Origin: Balamuthia mandrillaris
Lineage: Eukaryota; Discosea; Longamoebia; Balamuthiidae
Direction of reading: 5' to 3'
Assembly: GCA_031835245.1 (NCBI GenBank)
Contig: JAVKOQ010000191.1
Location: forward strand, 1-64,000
DNA: 64,000 nucleotides
Each line of letters opens with the position of its first letter. Position 1 is the first letter of the stretch. Position numbers and translations under genes: made by a program. The notes beneath the pieces are model-generated. The model was given only the letters and a program-made list of their open reading frames with translations, did not search any database and was not told where the DNA came from. This document shows, in pieces, positions 24,430 through 37,100 of the stretch.

Positions 24430-24660
24430 AGAAAGGAGCCTCTCCACTCTCCGCTCTCCACTCTGCTCTCTGCTCTCCTCTCTCCTCTCTGCTCTCTCCT
24501 CTCCTCTCTCCTCTCCTCTCTCCTCTCTGCTCTCTCCTCTCTGCTCTCCCTCTTCCTCTCTCTCCTCTCTCCTCTCCTCTCTCCTCTCCTCTCTCCTCTC
24601 CTATCTCCTCTCTCCTCTCTCCTCTCCTCTCTCCTCTCCTCTCCTCTCTCTGCTCTCTTT
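24430..24660. repeat. Pyrimidine minisatellite (CTCTC/TCC type)
   Basis: About 230 bp of TCTCCTCTCC-type units with interspersed TGCTCTC variants lies upstream of the YME1-like gene. It yields Ser/Leu or Arg/Glu open frames on both strands that are artefacts. Confidence 0.85.
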
Positions 24661-24869
24661 TCGTGTCGTCGTGAAAAATATCAGCAAATCCATTCCCCCA
24701 ATGACGTGTGCAGGGCGAAGAAAAAGCAGACAGAAAATAGAAGAGAAGAGAAGAAGGGTGGCCAAAAAAAGGCAGAAGCGACGACGAATCAAACCTCCCC
24801 CCTCCATTTTTTTTTTTGGACGTTACGGACAAAGGACTCGGTGCTCAAGGTGTGACTTTTAAAAAAAAA

Positions 24870-25265
24870 ATGAAAGGACTCCGGATTTCATCCTCTTCTT
24901 CTTCTTCTGCTTCTCCTTTCCCCACCCACGCAATGAAAGGGATGGCTGCTACTTCTTCTACATCTTCTCGTCTGTACTCTTCCTTTTCTCGTTCCTTATT
25001 ATCGACTCATATGCAGTCAAGAGGGAGCCACAACAAATTCACAAAAGCTTCACCTTCTTCCTCCCTTCTTCCTCTTCGGCCTTCTCTCTCCGCTTCTCGC
25101 TCTCTCCACAAGAACGTTCGCTCCTACGCTCGTCTTCCTTCTCATCCCTCTTTTGCCGTCTCCTCCTCTCCCCTTTCGACCACCACCACTAGCACAGCCT
25201 TTTCCACCACCGCTCAGAAAGTTGCTTCAGGTTTGTTGTTTGCTTCTTCTTCTCTTCCCCTCTTT

Positions 25266-25315
<50 letters not shown>

Positions 25316-25552
25316 ATTGGATTGGCAAAATGACTTTTTTAAAAAAAAAAAAAAAGGACTAACGATGGGAAGAAGAGGTCTACGCAAGCAACTGGGCGAA
25401 AAAATTGATCTGGCCTACCTACAGGTATTTTTCCTTGTGCCTTCTCTCTCTCTCTCTCTCTCTCTCTCCTTTTCCTCCTCCTCTTCTCCTTCTTTCTTTC
25501 CTCTTGTCCTCTCTTCCACTTCTGTCTTCTCCGTACTCTTCTCTTTCACTCA

Positions 25553-25594
<42 letters not shown>

Positions 25595-27801
25595 CTTCTT
25601 ATATTTACCAAATAACAAAAAACCAGTCACTCAACAGAGCAGGTCACTACGATGATGTCATAAGAAACTTTGAGGCTATACTTCGGTCATCGGACCATCC
25701 AAAGAGTCTGGCCATGGTCTACGAATACATCACCGCCTTAGGCAACACCAGGCAGCTCACCCCAACCCACCTTCGTCGCCTTCTTCCTCTCTTTGTAGAT
25801 TCTCTTGGTGGTGGCAGTCGTGCTGCTTCACCCGCTTCTTCCTCATCATCGTCCTTACAAAGCGCGGCTCCATCCGCACCGTCATCCATTGCCTCTCCTC
25901 CTCCTACCCTGGAAAGTTTGTTGCATCTCAAGCAAGGAGCCCCTATTCCAGTAACAGTGGTGCAACAAGGCTCGTGGAACAAGGCTTCTAACATTGTTGC
26001 TTCCCTTTTTAAACTCGCTTTGGGCCTTTTGTTCCTTGGTTTTATTGCGTACGTTTTTCTTTTCCTCTTACCTCGGTTCTCTCCGATCGTCCTTTTTTTC
26101 TCTTCATCTTTTTCTACCATTTCTCTTTATGAAAACAGAGTATGTCTAATCTCAACACAAAAAACGAAAACAAAAACTACAGAGGTCCGCTTATCGGCGC
26201 AGGCTCCAATCCCCTGGGTATAAAAATGACCACCAAACGAGCAACCAACGTGCCCATCCGCTTCAGTGATGTTATCGGTGCGGACGAGGCCAAATCCGAG
26301 CTGCAAGAGGTTGTCAACTATCTGCGCGACCCCTTGAAATTCGAGCGTCTCGGCGCGCAGCTCTCCAAGGGTGTGCTCTTGAGCGGCCCTCCAGGCACCG
26401 GCAAAACCTTGCTCGCTAAAGCCGTTGCCGGAGAGGCCAACGTGCCCTTCTTCTTTGCCTCTGCTAGCGAGTTTGAGGAGATGTTTGTAGGCGTCGGAGC
26501 CAAGCGCATTCGTAACCTTTTTGAGGAGGCGCGCAAGAATGCCCCCGCCATCGTCTTCATCGACGAGATTGACAGCGTGGGCAAGACGAGAAGGAGGAAC
26601 TATAACTCGCCCTCGCACGATCAAACGCTGAACCAGCTATTGACCGAGTTGGATGGCTTTCAGTCCTCGGATCGGGTCATTGTGATCGCAGCCACGAATT
26701 ATCCAGAGGCCCTGGACTCGGCGTTGACGAGGCCCGGAAGGTTTGATAAGAAGATCACCATTCATTATCCTGACATACGCGGACGCAAACAGGTATTCTT
26801 TTTCGTGTTTTTTTACAACCTTTTTGTTGGCTGTTTTTGTTTCCTTGTTCTGTGATTGTTGGTTTCCTTTTTAATCGTTTCATTCTCCTCGCACACGCAC
26901 AGCTTCTGGACTACTATCTCTCCAAAGTGAAAGCCGCACCCGACGTGGACTCGGAGCGGTTAGCCCGTGCCATTCGCGGATTCAGCGGTGCGGACATCCG
27001 CAACCTCGTCAACACGGCCGCCATCAAGGCCACCCTGTTGGATCTCCCTGCCGTGACGACGGGATGCATCTCCGAAGCTATCGACGACATCATCATGGGA
27101 GTCGCCAGGAAATCCGCTGCCATCACTCCGGAAACGGCCAAGTCGACGGCCTATCATGAGGGCGGTCATGCTCTGGTGAGGCTGTTCACGGAAGGCGCCG
27201 GAGAGATCCACAAGGCGACCATCATGCCCAGAGGCAACGCTCTCGGCATGGTCTCTTTTCTTGAGGAGAACGAGCACAGCATCAGCAGGAAGGAGGCCAT
27301 GGCCCAAATAGCCACCGCCATGGGCGGCAGGGCTGCCGAGGAGCTGATCTTTGGAAAGGACGCCGTCACCGGAGGATGCTCGGGAGACCTCAAGACGGCC
27401 ACGCAGTTGGCCACGGAGATGATCACCCGGATGGGCATGAGCGAGAGCGTGGGCTATGTTTACCTGGGAGACAGGGATGCCTTGAGCGACGTCAGAAAGA
27501 GCGAAATCGATCGCGAGGTCAAAGATTTGTTGGAGGTACGTTCTTTGGTCTTGTCGCTTGTTTCTTTCCTTCCTTTCTTGTCGTTTCTTTCGTGTCTCTC
27601 TTTCTTTCTTGCGCAATCTGATTTGCAAAACAAAAACCAAAAACAACGCAACAACCAGCGACAATATCAATATGCAAAGGACTTGCTGGTGACGCACAAG
27701 AAGGAGCTGGAGCTGTTGGCGCAGGCCCTCCTCAAGTACGAAACGCTGGACAGGGAGGAGATCGTGGCCGTCATCAAGGGAGAGGAGCTCACCAGGAGGA
27801 T

Positions 27802-27805
<4 letters not shown>
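24870..27805 (+). CDS. YME1: Mitochondrial i-AAA metalloprotease, YME1-like
   Basis: Six exons (24870-25230, 25357-25424, 25627-26052, 26139-26792, 26903-27535, 27659-27805) give 763 codons. The N-terminus is Ser/Arg-rich with almost no acidic residues, fitting a mitochondrial presequence. A single hydrophobic segment ([13 protein letters not shown]) ends exon 3. The AAA module shows Walker A GPPGTGKT (about 368-375), Walker B IVFIDEID (about 422-429), the family motif [13 protein letters not shown] and an arginine-finger region TRPGRFDK. The M41 peptidase has the zinc motif HEGGH near 587. One predicted transmembrane segment and [10 protein letters not shown] favour YME1L over the two-segment m-AAA proteases. 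It degrades inner-membrane and intermembrane-space proteins. HEGGH in place of the common HEAGH keeps all zinc ligands. CT repeats follow the stop. Confidence 0.95.
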
Positions 27806-27842
<37 letters not shown>

Positions 27843-28194
27843 ATTCTATTTTTTTTAATGGCTTGCACATTGCTTTTTCTTTTTTTCTGAATAATATAAC
27901 AAAAAAAAAAGTAAAAAAGAAAAAGAAAACTAAAAAGAAATGAATTAATTCAACAAAGAAAAAAAGAAAAAAAGAAAAAAAGAAAAAAAGAAAAAAGAAA
28001 AAAAGAAAAAAAAAGAAAAGAAAAGAAAAAAGAAACAAAAACTAAAAACTAAAATAATAACAGATTTAAATAAAAAAAGAAAATAAAAGAAAAAAAATAA
28101 ACAAAAATGAAAAAAAAAATGAAAGAAAGAAAAAAAATTGTAAACAAAAAAAAAAAGAAATGAAGAGATCTATTCAGATGACGTCCAACCTATT
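27806..28194. repeat. A-rich low-complexity spacer
   Basis: CT dinucleotides (27808-27840) are followed by nearly 300 bp of AAAAG/AAAAT-rich sequence. No gene is visible. Confidence 0.8.
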
Positions 28195-28491
28195 ATGAGT
28201 CCCGTTTTATATAATATCTTTAAGACCATGTCGACACGAACACCATTACCGGCAATAAAACCAACAAAAATATATGGCCGAAAAAAATACAGTAAAACGA
28301 AAGCAACGAAAAAAGAAGAAGACCACCTGTTTGTTTTTCCCTACAAGCCAACCTTTCCACAAGTATCCCTCTTCTTCTTCTGCTTCTTCTGCTTCTTCTT
28401 CTTCTTCTTCTTCTTCTTTCGCGTTGGTTGTTTACTCTCTTTCGATTTTTTTTTTCTCAAAGAGCTGCAAGAGCCTCAAGGACGGGAAGCT

Positions 28492-31098
28492 ATGGAGCAA
28501 CGAGCCCCGCCCATGTGGTCGCTGCTTGCCGGGGAGAGCGAGGAGCAGTACCTCCAGAAACGGGCTTTCTTTGTGCAACAGACCCGAAAGCTGAGCCGCG
28601 GGCCTCCCCCTGTGCTCCTCAAACCGCAACAGCAACAGCAACAACCCCAGGAGGCCACACCGCCGCCGTCGCCGCTGCCAGAGAGCGCAACGGAAGGTTC
28701 TCCTCTACCTCCTTCTGCTCCTTCTCCTCCTCTTGAGGAAGACAGAGAAGGCAGAGAAGAAGAAGAATTTGAGCTTTCTGCTTTGATGGAAGAGACAAAC
28801 AACCATTCAACGATGGATGCAGCAGCAGAAGAAGAAGAACAACAGAGGAGAGAAGCAGCAGCAGACGAAGCAGTAGACGCAGCAACACAGGAGACGAAAG
28901 AAGAGGAGACTGGGAGGAGGAGAAAGTACTCAGCAACGGTCTCTTTGCCGAAACCCATCCCTTCCTTTTCTTCTCAACACGTTGCGCGGCGTCTTCCGAC
29001 TGGAAGCGATGAGTCGGCTGAGGAGGAAGTTACGGAAGAAGAAGTACAGACAGAAACTACGGAAGAGGAGGAGGAAGAAGAACTAGTTAAAACGGAACGA
29101 CAACCACAATGCCAAAACGAAGACGAAGAAGAGGCAGAAGAAACGCCGCCCGTTCAACAACGCCATCACGGTGACTCTTTATCGACTTCTCCTTCGTCTC
29201 CTTCCTTGACCCGAAGCAACAACAACGGCGAACCTCTTGCCCTCTCCTCTCCTCCTTCTTCTCTTCATTCTTCTTCAGCTTTGCATCATCACCATCATCA
29301 CCCTCGCTCCTCCTCTGTGTCCCTTCCATCTACTCCGCGGAGAATATCGCCAGCAGCAACGCCGCCACAAACCGGAAGCTCACCTCTCTCTTTCTTCAAA
29401 AAACTTGTAGATCGCTCCGGTTGGTTCTTCTCTTCTTCTTCTCCTTCTCTTTCTCCATCCTCCTCTACTCCTTCTTCTCCTCCCCCTTCTTCTCTTTCTA
29501 TGCCAACTTCTCCTCTTCTTCATCGTTCTTCGTCTGCACAACGACAACAACATGTCTCTTCTGCTCCTTTACCTCTTCTTCAACAACAACATCATCAACA
29601 AGAACAAGCACAAGAACAACAGCAAAAGCCACCAAAACAAAAAGGAGGAAGAAGCAGAGCAGGAAGTGTTTCTTCTTCCTATCCTCCTTCTGGTGCTTCT
29701 TTTGTTCATCCACAACAGCAACAAAAGCAAGAAGAGGAACATCAAAGCAACGAACAACAACTTCAACTTCAACGACAACACAATCAACAACAATACAACC
29801 CTCTTCTCCGTTACTCATCTCCTGATATTCACCGTTTAGCTGCAGCTTCCTCTTCTTCTCATTCTGCTTCTTCTTCATCTTTTATCACCGGACAAAGAAC
29901 GAACAACGCTCCCAAAATGGAGCGAAAGTGGTTGTTGCTCATTGCGACGATAAAGAGAAGAGATCCGGAGGCCTTTGCGCAGGTTCGTCGTTTGGTGAGG
30001 GTGGGATTGCCCAAAGAGGTCAGACCGGCTTATTGGAGAATTATGACCGGGGCGGAAGAGTGTGTTGAGAAGAATCCTGGTCTTTATGAGGTTTGCATTC
30101 CTTATTGCTTCTTTATCCTCTTTTCTTTTCTTGTTGTGTTTCTTTTTCTTTTTCTTTTTCTTTCTTTTGATGACTTTTGTTTGGCTTCCATTTCAGGTGT
30201 TATGTTCAAAGGAATCTCCATTTGAGACGTACATAGAACGAGACATTCATCGCACTCTCCCCAAACTGTCCTTCTACGCCATGCGAGGCGGTCCTGGGTT
30301 TGTTATTTCTTCCTTCTCTCGTTATCTCGTTCTCTCACTCTCTTTCTGTTGCTCCCCTTTTGTCTCTTATTTGCTTCTCATGACTTTACAAAACAATAGC
30401 CAAACATTATTACTTCGAGTGCTCAAAGCGTACGCGGTTCTTGACAAAGAGTTGGGCTACTGCCAAAGCATGTCTTTCGTGGCCGGAGTCTTGTTGCTCT
30501 ACCTCGACGAGCAGCACGCCTTTTGGGCGATGTGTCAGCTGATAAAGAACTATCATTTGCACGGCTTCTTTCGGCCCGGGCTACCGCTCCTTCGGCTTTC
30601 TCTCTTTCAACTGACGCATCTTATTGAGCAATGCATGCCTCGCCTTCATTTACACTTCGTACGTTTTGCTGTTCTCGTTTGATCTTTGCTCGTTTTTTTG
30701 TGTTTATTTTAACGCTTTACTTCTTTTATTAACAACAACAGAAGAAAGAAGGAGTGATCCCCTTGCTGTACGCCTCCGAATGGTTCTCCACTCTCTTTGT
30801 CTACACATTACCCCTGAACGTGGTGGTTCAACTCTGGGACGTCTTCTTCGTGGAAGGCCTTCCCTACCTCTTCAAACTGGCCTTAGCCATCCTCATCATT
30901 CACCAGGAACAACTTTTGAGCTTGAGCTTTGAGGACATTCTGAAGCACCTCAAAGAGAAGCAAGCAGGCTTGGATGCGTCTCTCCTCATACGCATCGCTG
31001 ACAACCTCAAGTTTGTGGATCAGGAGACGTTGGACAAACTCGAGCAGAAGTTTCACAATCCATCCAAGTCCATCTTTCGCATAGATGATGGCTTTTAG
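28492..31098 (+). CDS. TBC-domain Rab GTPase-activating protein
   Basis: Four exons (28492-30090, 30197-30297, 30400-30658, 30742-31098) give 772 codons. The first 460 or so residues are low complexity (Gln, Ser, Glu, His runs). The TBC domain follows: GLPKEVRPAYWRIMTG, then IERDIHRT with the catalytic arginine finger (about 552), LGYCQSMSFVAG with the glutamine finger (about 589), and WFSTLFVYTLPLNVVVQLWDVFFVEG. Both catalytic fingers are intact, so GAP activity toward a Rab is expected; the Rab is unknown. The open frame extends upstream to 28195, and a start at 28231 or 28195 with or without an intron in the T-rich stretch 28363-28460 is possible. The ATG at 28492 is the first after that tract. 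AATAAA lies at 31106-31111. Confidence 0.88.
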
Positions 31099-31130
31099 AC
31101 TGAAGAATAAAAGTGTTTACAATTCGTTTA

Positions 31131-33345
31131 TCAAGAAGAAGAAGAAGATGCTTCAATGCATTGATCCCACTCCGCCTTGTTCGCCTCGTACTCCTTCTCC
31201 ACCTCCCTCAACCTCGTCAACAGGTCCGCCGAACTCGGCCTCCGTTCCACTTCTTTCGCCCAACAATCCTCCAACAGCTCTCTTATCGCTTTGGGCGTCT
31301 TCTTCGGCAAAGTCGGTCTCAGGTTGTTCTTTGCCGTCTGGATGATGACCTGAAAGTCGAAGATGAGCTGCTTGTGATCCGCATAAGGGCCTCTGTAACA
31401 ACCATGAAGGGTCCTATAGAGGACCTCCCAAAAGATGATGGCGAGGGAGAAGACATCCGCTTTGGTGGTGTACCGCTCTCCAAAGTAAACCTCGGGGGCC
31501 GTGTAGGCATACGTCCCACGGAGCTTGTTCAAGGTGGAGAGGTTGTCCTCGGCGCTGCGGCTGAGGCCGAAATCGGCCACTTTAACGGTGAGGCCGTGGT
31601 CGACAAGCAGGTTTAGGCTTTTGAGATCTCTGTTTTCGTTTGTTTGTCAGCAATGAACAAAACAAACAACACACACAACCAAAAACGCAGCAAGGGACCT
31701 GTGAACTATGCAAGGCTTCCATTCATGCAAACACTTGAGTCCACGAACGGTTTGAGTGGTGATGCGAAAGAAGAACGGCCAGTCGAAGGATCGAGTAAAG
31801 TTTTTGTTGTTCATGAGATCGTAAAGACTTCCATTCTCGCACCATTCCATCACAAGACAAAGAGATGGTTGAAGGCATGCTCCATAAAAGAAAACAATGT
31901 GTGGACTTCGAACGGAACTGTAAAAGAATTTTTTAAAGAGAGTTAATACAAAGCAAAAAAGAAACATCTCCAGAAGTATACGAAAAAGAGAAGAAGAAGG
32001 AGAAGAAAAATGAAGAAACAGGAGAACAAGAAGAAAACCTACCCAAACAAAGCGAATTCCTTCTTAAAGTCACGAATTTGAGCAGCGTCAACGCGGTCCT
32101 TCAAAAGTTTGATGGCAACGGTTTGTCCTCTGTAGGCCGCTTTGTAAACCTTGGCAGATGCTCCTTCTCCCATTCTTTGTTGAAAGTCCAATTCCTATTT
32201 CAGTTTAATGGTTAACACTAACAAAGATTCAAAAAGAAGTTCGAGGAAACACAAGAAAAAAGAGAACGTATGAATCAAGAAAGAAAGAAAAGCAAAAGGA
32301 TACAGAAAAGAAAAGAAAAGAAAAGAAAAGAAAAGAAAAGAAAGGATACCTTTGCATTGATTTCCCAAGAAAAGTTTGTGACGAGTCCATCGATGATGCA
32401 TTCTTTAAACTTTCGAGTCATTTCTTCCACCGTCACTTTACAACGCGGAATGCAGTTAGAAGAAGCACAAAAAAAGAAAGAAAGAAAAGACGAGAACAGG
32501 AGGAAGAGATGAGAAACGACAAGAAAGAAACGGAGTATGAAGGTAAAGCCATACGAGGAGCAACAGCTATTTCCATCGTCTGTGCAGAGCTAGAAGCTGA
32601 GGAAGAGGAAGCGGCAGCAGAAGACGGCGAGACTGGTGCACTTTTCTTCTTCTTGGAGTCACTATACTTTTCCACTTCGTCATCCGCGTCGCTGTCTTCT
32701 TCTCCTTCTCCCTCTTCTTCATTCTCTTCACTTTCTTCATCCTCTTCCTCGCTGTCCTCTCCCTTCTCTCTCTTTTTTGGGAGATCCAACGACGTTACCG
32801 TTACCGCTGTTGCTTGCCTCGCCTTTTCGTGTTGTTCTCTTTGGTGTCCGCAGTTCTGGCATTCCTTGCCATCGCCGTAAAACTCCTCACAGCCACACTC
32901 CTCCAAGCATCGTCCCAAAGGAGAGGAAGCCTCCAAAGAAGAAGCCTCTTCTGTTTTTGCTTTCGGTTGTTTCGTCGTCGTCGTCGTCGTCGTCTTTTTC
33001 TTCTTCTCCTTCTTCTTCTCTCTCTTCTTCTTCTCTTTCTTCGTTTTGGGCGGCTTTGGCTGCTTCGTCTCTTCCTCCTTTCGGGGACTCTTTCTGTCGT
33101 CCTTGCTCTTCTTCTCCCGCTTTACCCGCCCGCTGGAGAACATTTTCTTGAGTTCCTTTCGTTTCTCTCCCTTTGTTTTCGTTGTTGTGGGAGAGAAAGA
33201 AGCGAGAGAAGAGGGAAGAAAGAGAGAAGCACAGAAAGCAGAGAAAGAAAGAGAGGAGGAGAAAAGAGAGGACCAAAGAAGAAGAAGAAGAAGAGAGTGG
33301 CGTTACCTTTATCCCTTTCTTCTTGATCGGCTTTTCGTCCTGCAT
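31131..33345 (-). CDS. Tyrosine-kinase-like (TKL) protein kinase with Cys-rich, acidic N-terminus
   Basis: Six exons (33307-33345, 32555-33170, 32350-32435, 32043-32194, 31699-31917, 31131-31629) give 537 codons. The N-terminus is Lys-rich, then has a small Cys/His cluster (CLEECGCEEF, CQNCGHQREQH) near 83-112, an acidic run and poly-Ser. The kinase domain starts near 248: glycine loop GEGASAKVY, VAIKLL with the catalytic Lys about 276, HRDLKSLN catalytic loop, DFGLSR, GTYAYTAPEV and the DVFSLAIIFWEV helix. HRDLKSLN and the APE region fit TKL kinases (Raf/MLK/LISK type), which are abundant in amoebae. All catalytic residues are present. Convergent with the TBC gene, with about 30 bp between the stops. 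The donor of exon 2 could alternatively lie a few codons downstream. Confidence 0.88.
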
Positions 33346-34152
33346 TCTTTTGTTTTTGTTTGTTGGCAAAAAACACTTGCTCGTTACTCACCGTTCGTCG
33401 GCACTCTTTTCGTTCTCTCTTCTCTATTCTTTCTTTTCTTTTTTTAATTTTTTGGTTTCATTAAAGGCCTCCCCGATATGTTAATTAATGAACGATCGGA
33501 TTGATCTGCCTGAGTTTTCAGACACACCAATCCACAATCAAAAAAATCTCCTTTCACTTCTCTTCTCCTCTCTCCTCTCTTCTCTCTTCTCTCTTCTCTT
33601 CGCTCTTATCTCTCTCGTCTCTCTTCTCTTCTCTTCTCTCACTTCTCTTCTCGTCTCTTCTCTCTTCTCTTCGCCCTTATCTCACTCGTCTCGTCTCTCT
33701 TCTCTTCTCTTCTCTCACTTCTCTTCTCCTCTCTTCTCTCTTCTCTTCGCTCTTATCTCTCTCGTCTCTCTTCTCTTCTCTCACTTCTCTTCTCGTCTCT
33801 TCTCTTCTCTCTTGTTCTCTCCTCTGTCTTCCGTCTTCTCTCTTCTCATCTCTTCTCTCGCTTCAATCGTTCTCTCTTCTCGTTCGCTCTTCTCCCTTCT
33901 CTCTTGTTCTCTCCTCTGTCTTCTGTCTTCTCTCATCTCTTCTCTCGCTTCTCTCGTTCTCTCTTCTCGTTATCTTGTGCTCTCGCTCTCGCTTCTCTCT
34001 TGTCGCTTGTCTCTTCTCTCTCGTTCATTGTTGGCTCTGTCCATTCTGTTTTCACTAGGATCATTATTTATACAGAATGCAAGAGTGAGGTCCAAAATTG
34101 TGGTGTAAAATGTACATGCTGGAGGAGGAGAAGGAATTCATGGAAACCTGCT
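33346..34152. repeat. Polypyrimidine satellite spacer
   Basis: From about 33550 to 34030 the plus strand is almost entirely TCTCTTCTC-type units. Longer higher-order copies are visible (blocks containing CGCTCTTATCTCTCTCGTCTC recur about every 75-130 bp). No gene is visible. It separates two minus-strand genes. Confidence 0.85.
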
Positions 34153-37100
34153 TCACGTTCGGGAACAAACCCGTTCTTGTCCAAAACTTGTTTCTTCTGA
34201 GGGCACCGACGATGATGCCATTGCAGAAGAAGAAGAAGAAGAAGAAGAAGAAGAAGAAGAAGAAGAAGAAGAAGAAGAAGAAGAAGACAGAGAGGGATTG
34301 GTGGAATGCCATTTCAACAACTGTTGCTGTTGTTGAACAAACATAAATGAAGAATATTGTTGGTCCGGAGGAGAGAACGACGGAGCACCAGAAGTCGAAG
34401 CAGAAGCAGTCATCCATTCTCTTCTTGCTTGTCTTGCTGTGTTATCTTTCTCGTTTGTTTCGCCGTCAAGGCTGTTGTTTACTTGTTCGCGATAATCACG
34501 TTCTTCATCGTCGTCAAACCATCTTCGTATTCCTTTTTGTTTCATCTTTGTTTGTCGTTGCGGTGTCATCATGGACATGGTAGTTCCCCCTTTCCTTCCT
34601 CTTCTTCCTCTTCGTTGTTGCTTGTCCAGAAGACCAACCGGCAAATGAATGTCGTTATTCAGATTCATCAACTGCTTCACAAACTCACTGTTGGGGAATG
34701 CGTTCTCGTCCAATGCGTCTTCTGTTCTCCCCACTTCACTTTTGCTTTCCTCCCAAATGGAAGAAGGAGAGGGAGAGGAGACAGGAGGAGACGAAAAGCG
34801 GTGACAAATGGCGGTCATGCTAGGACTTACGCGAGCCACAGGAGCCAGAGCATTAAGTTGTTGTGGGAGAAGATCGTCCGGGCTGTATTGTTGGAACACC
34901 GTCAGCACCATCTGTGTTACTTGCTCCAGCCCACATACTTGAAACCTGTTTGTTATTTTTGCTTTTGTCAAAAAAGAGCAAAGAAAAAGAGATAAACAAA
35001 CACAAACGAACCGAAAGTCATCCTGTTGAGACTTCTTCAAGAAGCGCTTGGCCCATCGCAAAGCGGCCTCCTTGTCATTGGCGAGCCGAGCGCATTCCGC
35101 TTTGAGCCCCCAAATAACCAACTTTAAGGCCATCGCGGTGGCCGCTGGCAACGGATCATGCGCGAAGGCCTGCTTCTCGTTCCTCAGCTCTAGCTCCAAG
35201 GAGTCCAACGCTTCGGACATTTGTTGCAGCAACGAACGAGTTTGTGGAGAGAGTTGCCGTTGTGGTTTGAATCGACGCTGGAGCAACATAATGCCTCCCA
35301 ACGCGTTTGAAATGACACCCGAAGCTGTAAAGTTAATGTTAACCAAATGTTGGTGAGCAACAAGAGAAGCAGAGAAGGATGGAACGAGAAAACAGCAGGT
35401 ACGAGAGCACAAGAGAATGAGAGAAGAGATGGGAAGAGACACTACCAGAATTAATGAGACGAAGGTTGCGAATAGAAACCGGTAAAACTTCCTGCATCAT
35501 GGCTCTGACCGAGGGTTTACCTCGAACCTTTGCCCCTTTCTCTTCTGCGTCCTTCCTTCTCGCTCTCTTCATCTCATAAGGAGCCTTCAAACCATCACCA
35601 TTAGGACCCCCGTCTTCTTTCTCTTTATCTATCTTCATTGATGAAGAAGAAGCTGTGGTAGTAGTAACTGGAAAGTAAGGCAAGTTTCTCACTCTCTCCA
35701 GCTCGGAACGAAGTTGCTTGATGTCCTCCTGAGTCGTGTTCTCATGGAAGGAAATTGCATGGAGGCAACGAATGTAGACATCGCTGTTCCATGCTTCCAG
35801 TCGTTGACAGATGTTCATGGCCTCCGTGAGGTACCGCGTAAACGCTTCCACGTCCATGCTCTTGGCCAATGTTTGAAAGGCAAACGTGGTAAGACCGAGA
35901 GCGATGGAGTAGTCTGCTGGAGGAGATGTTTTGGATGGTGTTGGTGTTGTAGAAGGAGGTTCCAGCGGCTTAGAAGAAGGGGAAGAAGGGGAAGAAGGGG
36001 AAGAGGACGGTTGGGGGATGGAGGGAAGGAGGTGTTCCAACTGTTCGCTTGCCTTGGCGTAAAAGTCTTGTCCCAACGCCATGTGACCTAACATTGCTGC
36101 TCCTGTTCGTTTGTCTCGTAAGAGATGGAGTGAAAAGGGCACGAGGAAACACAAAAAGGAAAGAAAAGACATGGAGGATAGAACGAGAAGAGAAGAGATC
36201 ACCGAGAACAATAAAACGAACCTATCGAAAGACAAATGTTGACGTTAAACGCCAAGGAGCTTCGTTCCTCAAGACCCTCATCCGTGCATAACAAATACCT
36301 CACGTTGGCCTCGTTCAAAGCGGCAGGATGCAAGGGAGAGGTGGCCCACACAAACTTCCTGTACACTTGCATGATGTCCAAAGCGATGGCTACCATTTGC
36401 AGGTGCGAAGTGACCAAACAAGGACCATGTTGTTGTTGTTCACCAGAAGGATAAGAGAGGTTTCTTCCGTTGTTGTTACTTCCTGCTCTTGTTCTCTTCT
36501 GACGTTGCTTAGAAAGCTCCGTGTCGTTGTTTTCGTTGATGAGAAGGGCCTTTTGGGGTTTGTGTTCGGTTTTGCGATCGTTCATTGGTTTCTGTTGCTG
36601 CTGTAATGAACAGAGCAGACCTTCTTCGATGTTACTAGCAGGAATGATGGCATCAGAAGGAGAAGAGTCCGCCGAGAAAGGAGAAGATGCAGAAGAAAAG
36701 GAACGAGGAGAAGGAAATAAAAAGGAAGGATCGCTAGATGATCCTCCGGTATCAAAATACAAGGATTCTTGCTCTGCTCGATGATAATGATAACCATGAA
36801 GATGTGGATGTAGATGAGAATGATGAGCAAGAAGACTTGAACTTTCGAGAGGGGAAGGAAAGCAAGAACTGCATATACAGTCTTGATCTACAACTGTCTC
36901 ATTCCCCACCAGATGGCTGTCATCGTTGCGGTAAGGGTCCTGCGCGTGGAAGTAACTTGCGTAGCTTTGGTAGCAGCTGTCGTCTCCGTGAGGACAGTGA
37001 TGGTGCTGATGATAAAGTTCAGGTTGTTGTCGCTGAGGGTCGTGGAAAGAGTAAGGCGCATGGAATAAGGAAGCCGCAGAGGAATAAATGGAAGTTGGCT

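Noticed and set aside
33550-34030. CRISPR-like regular repeats
   Set aside because: No spacers between repeats; the block is a pyrimidine satellite in a eukaryotic genome.
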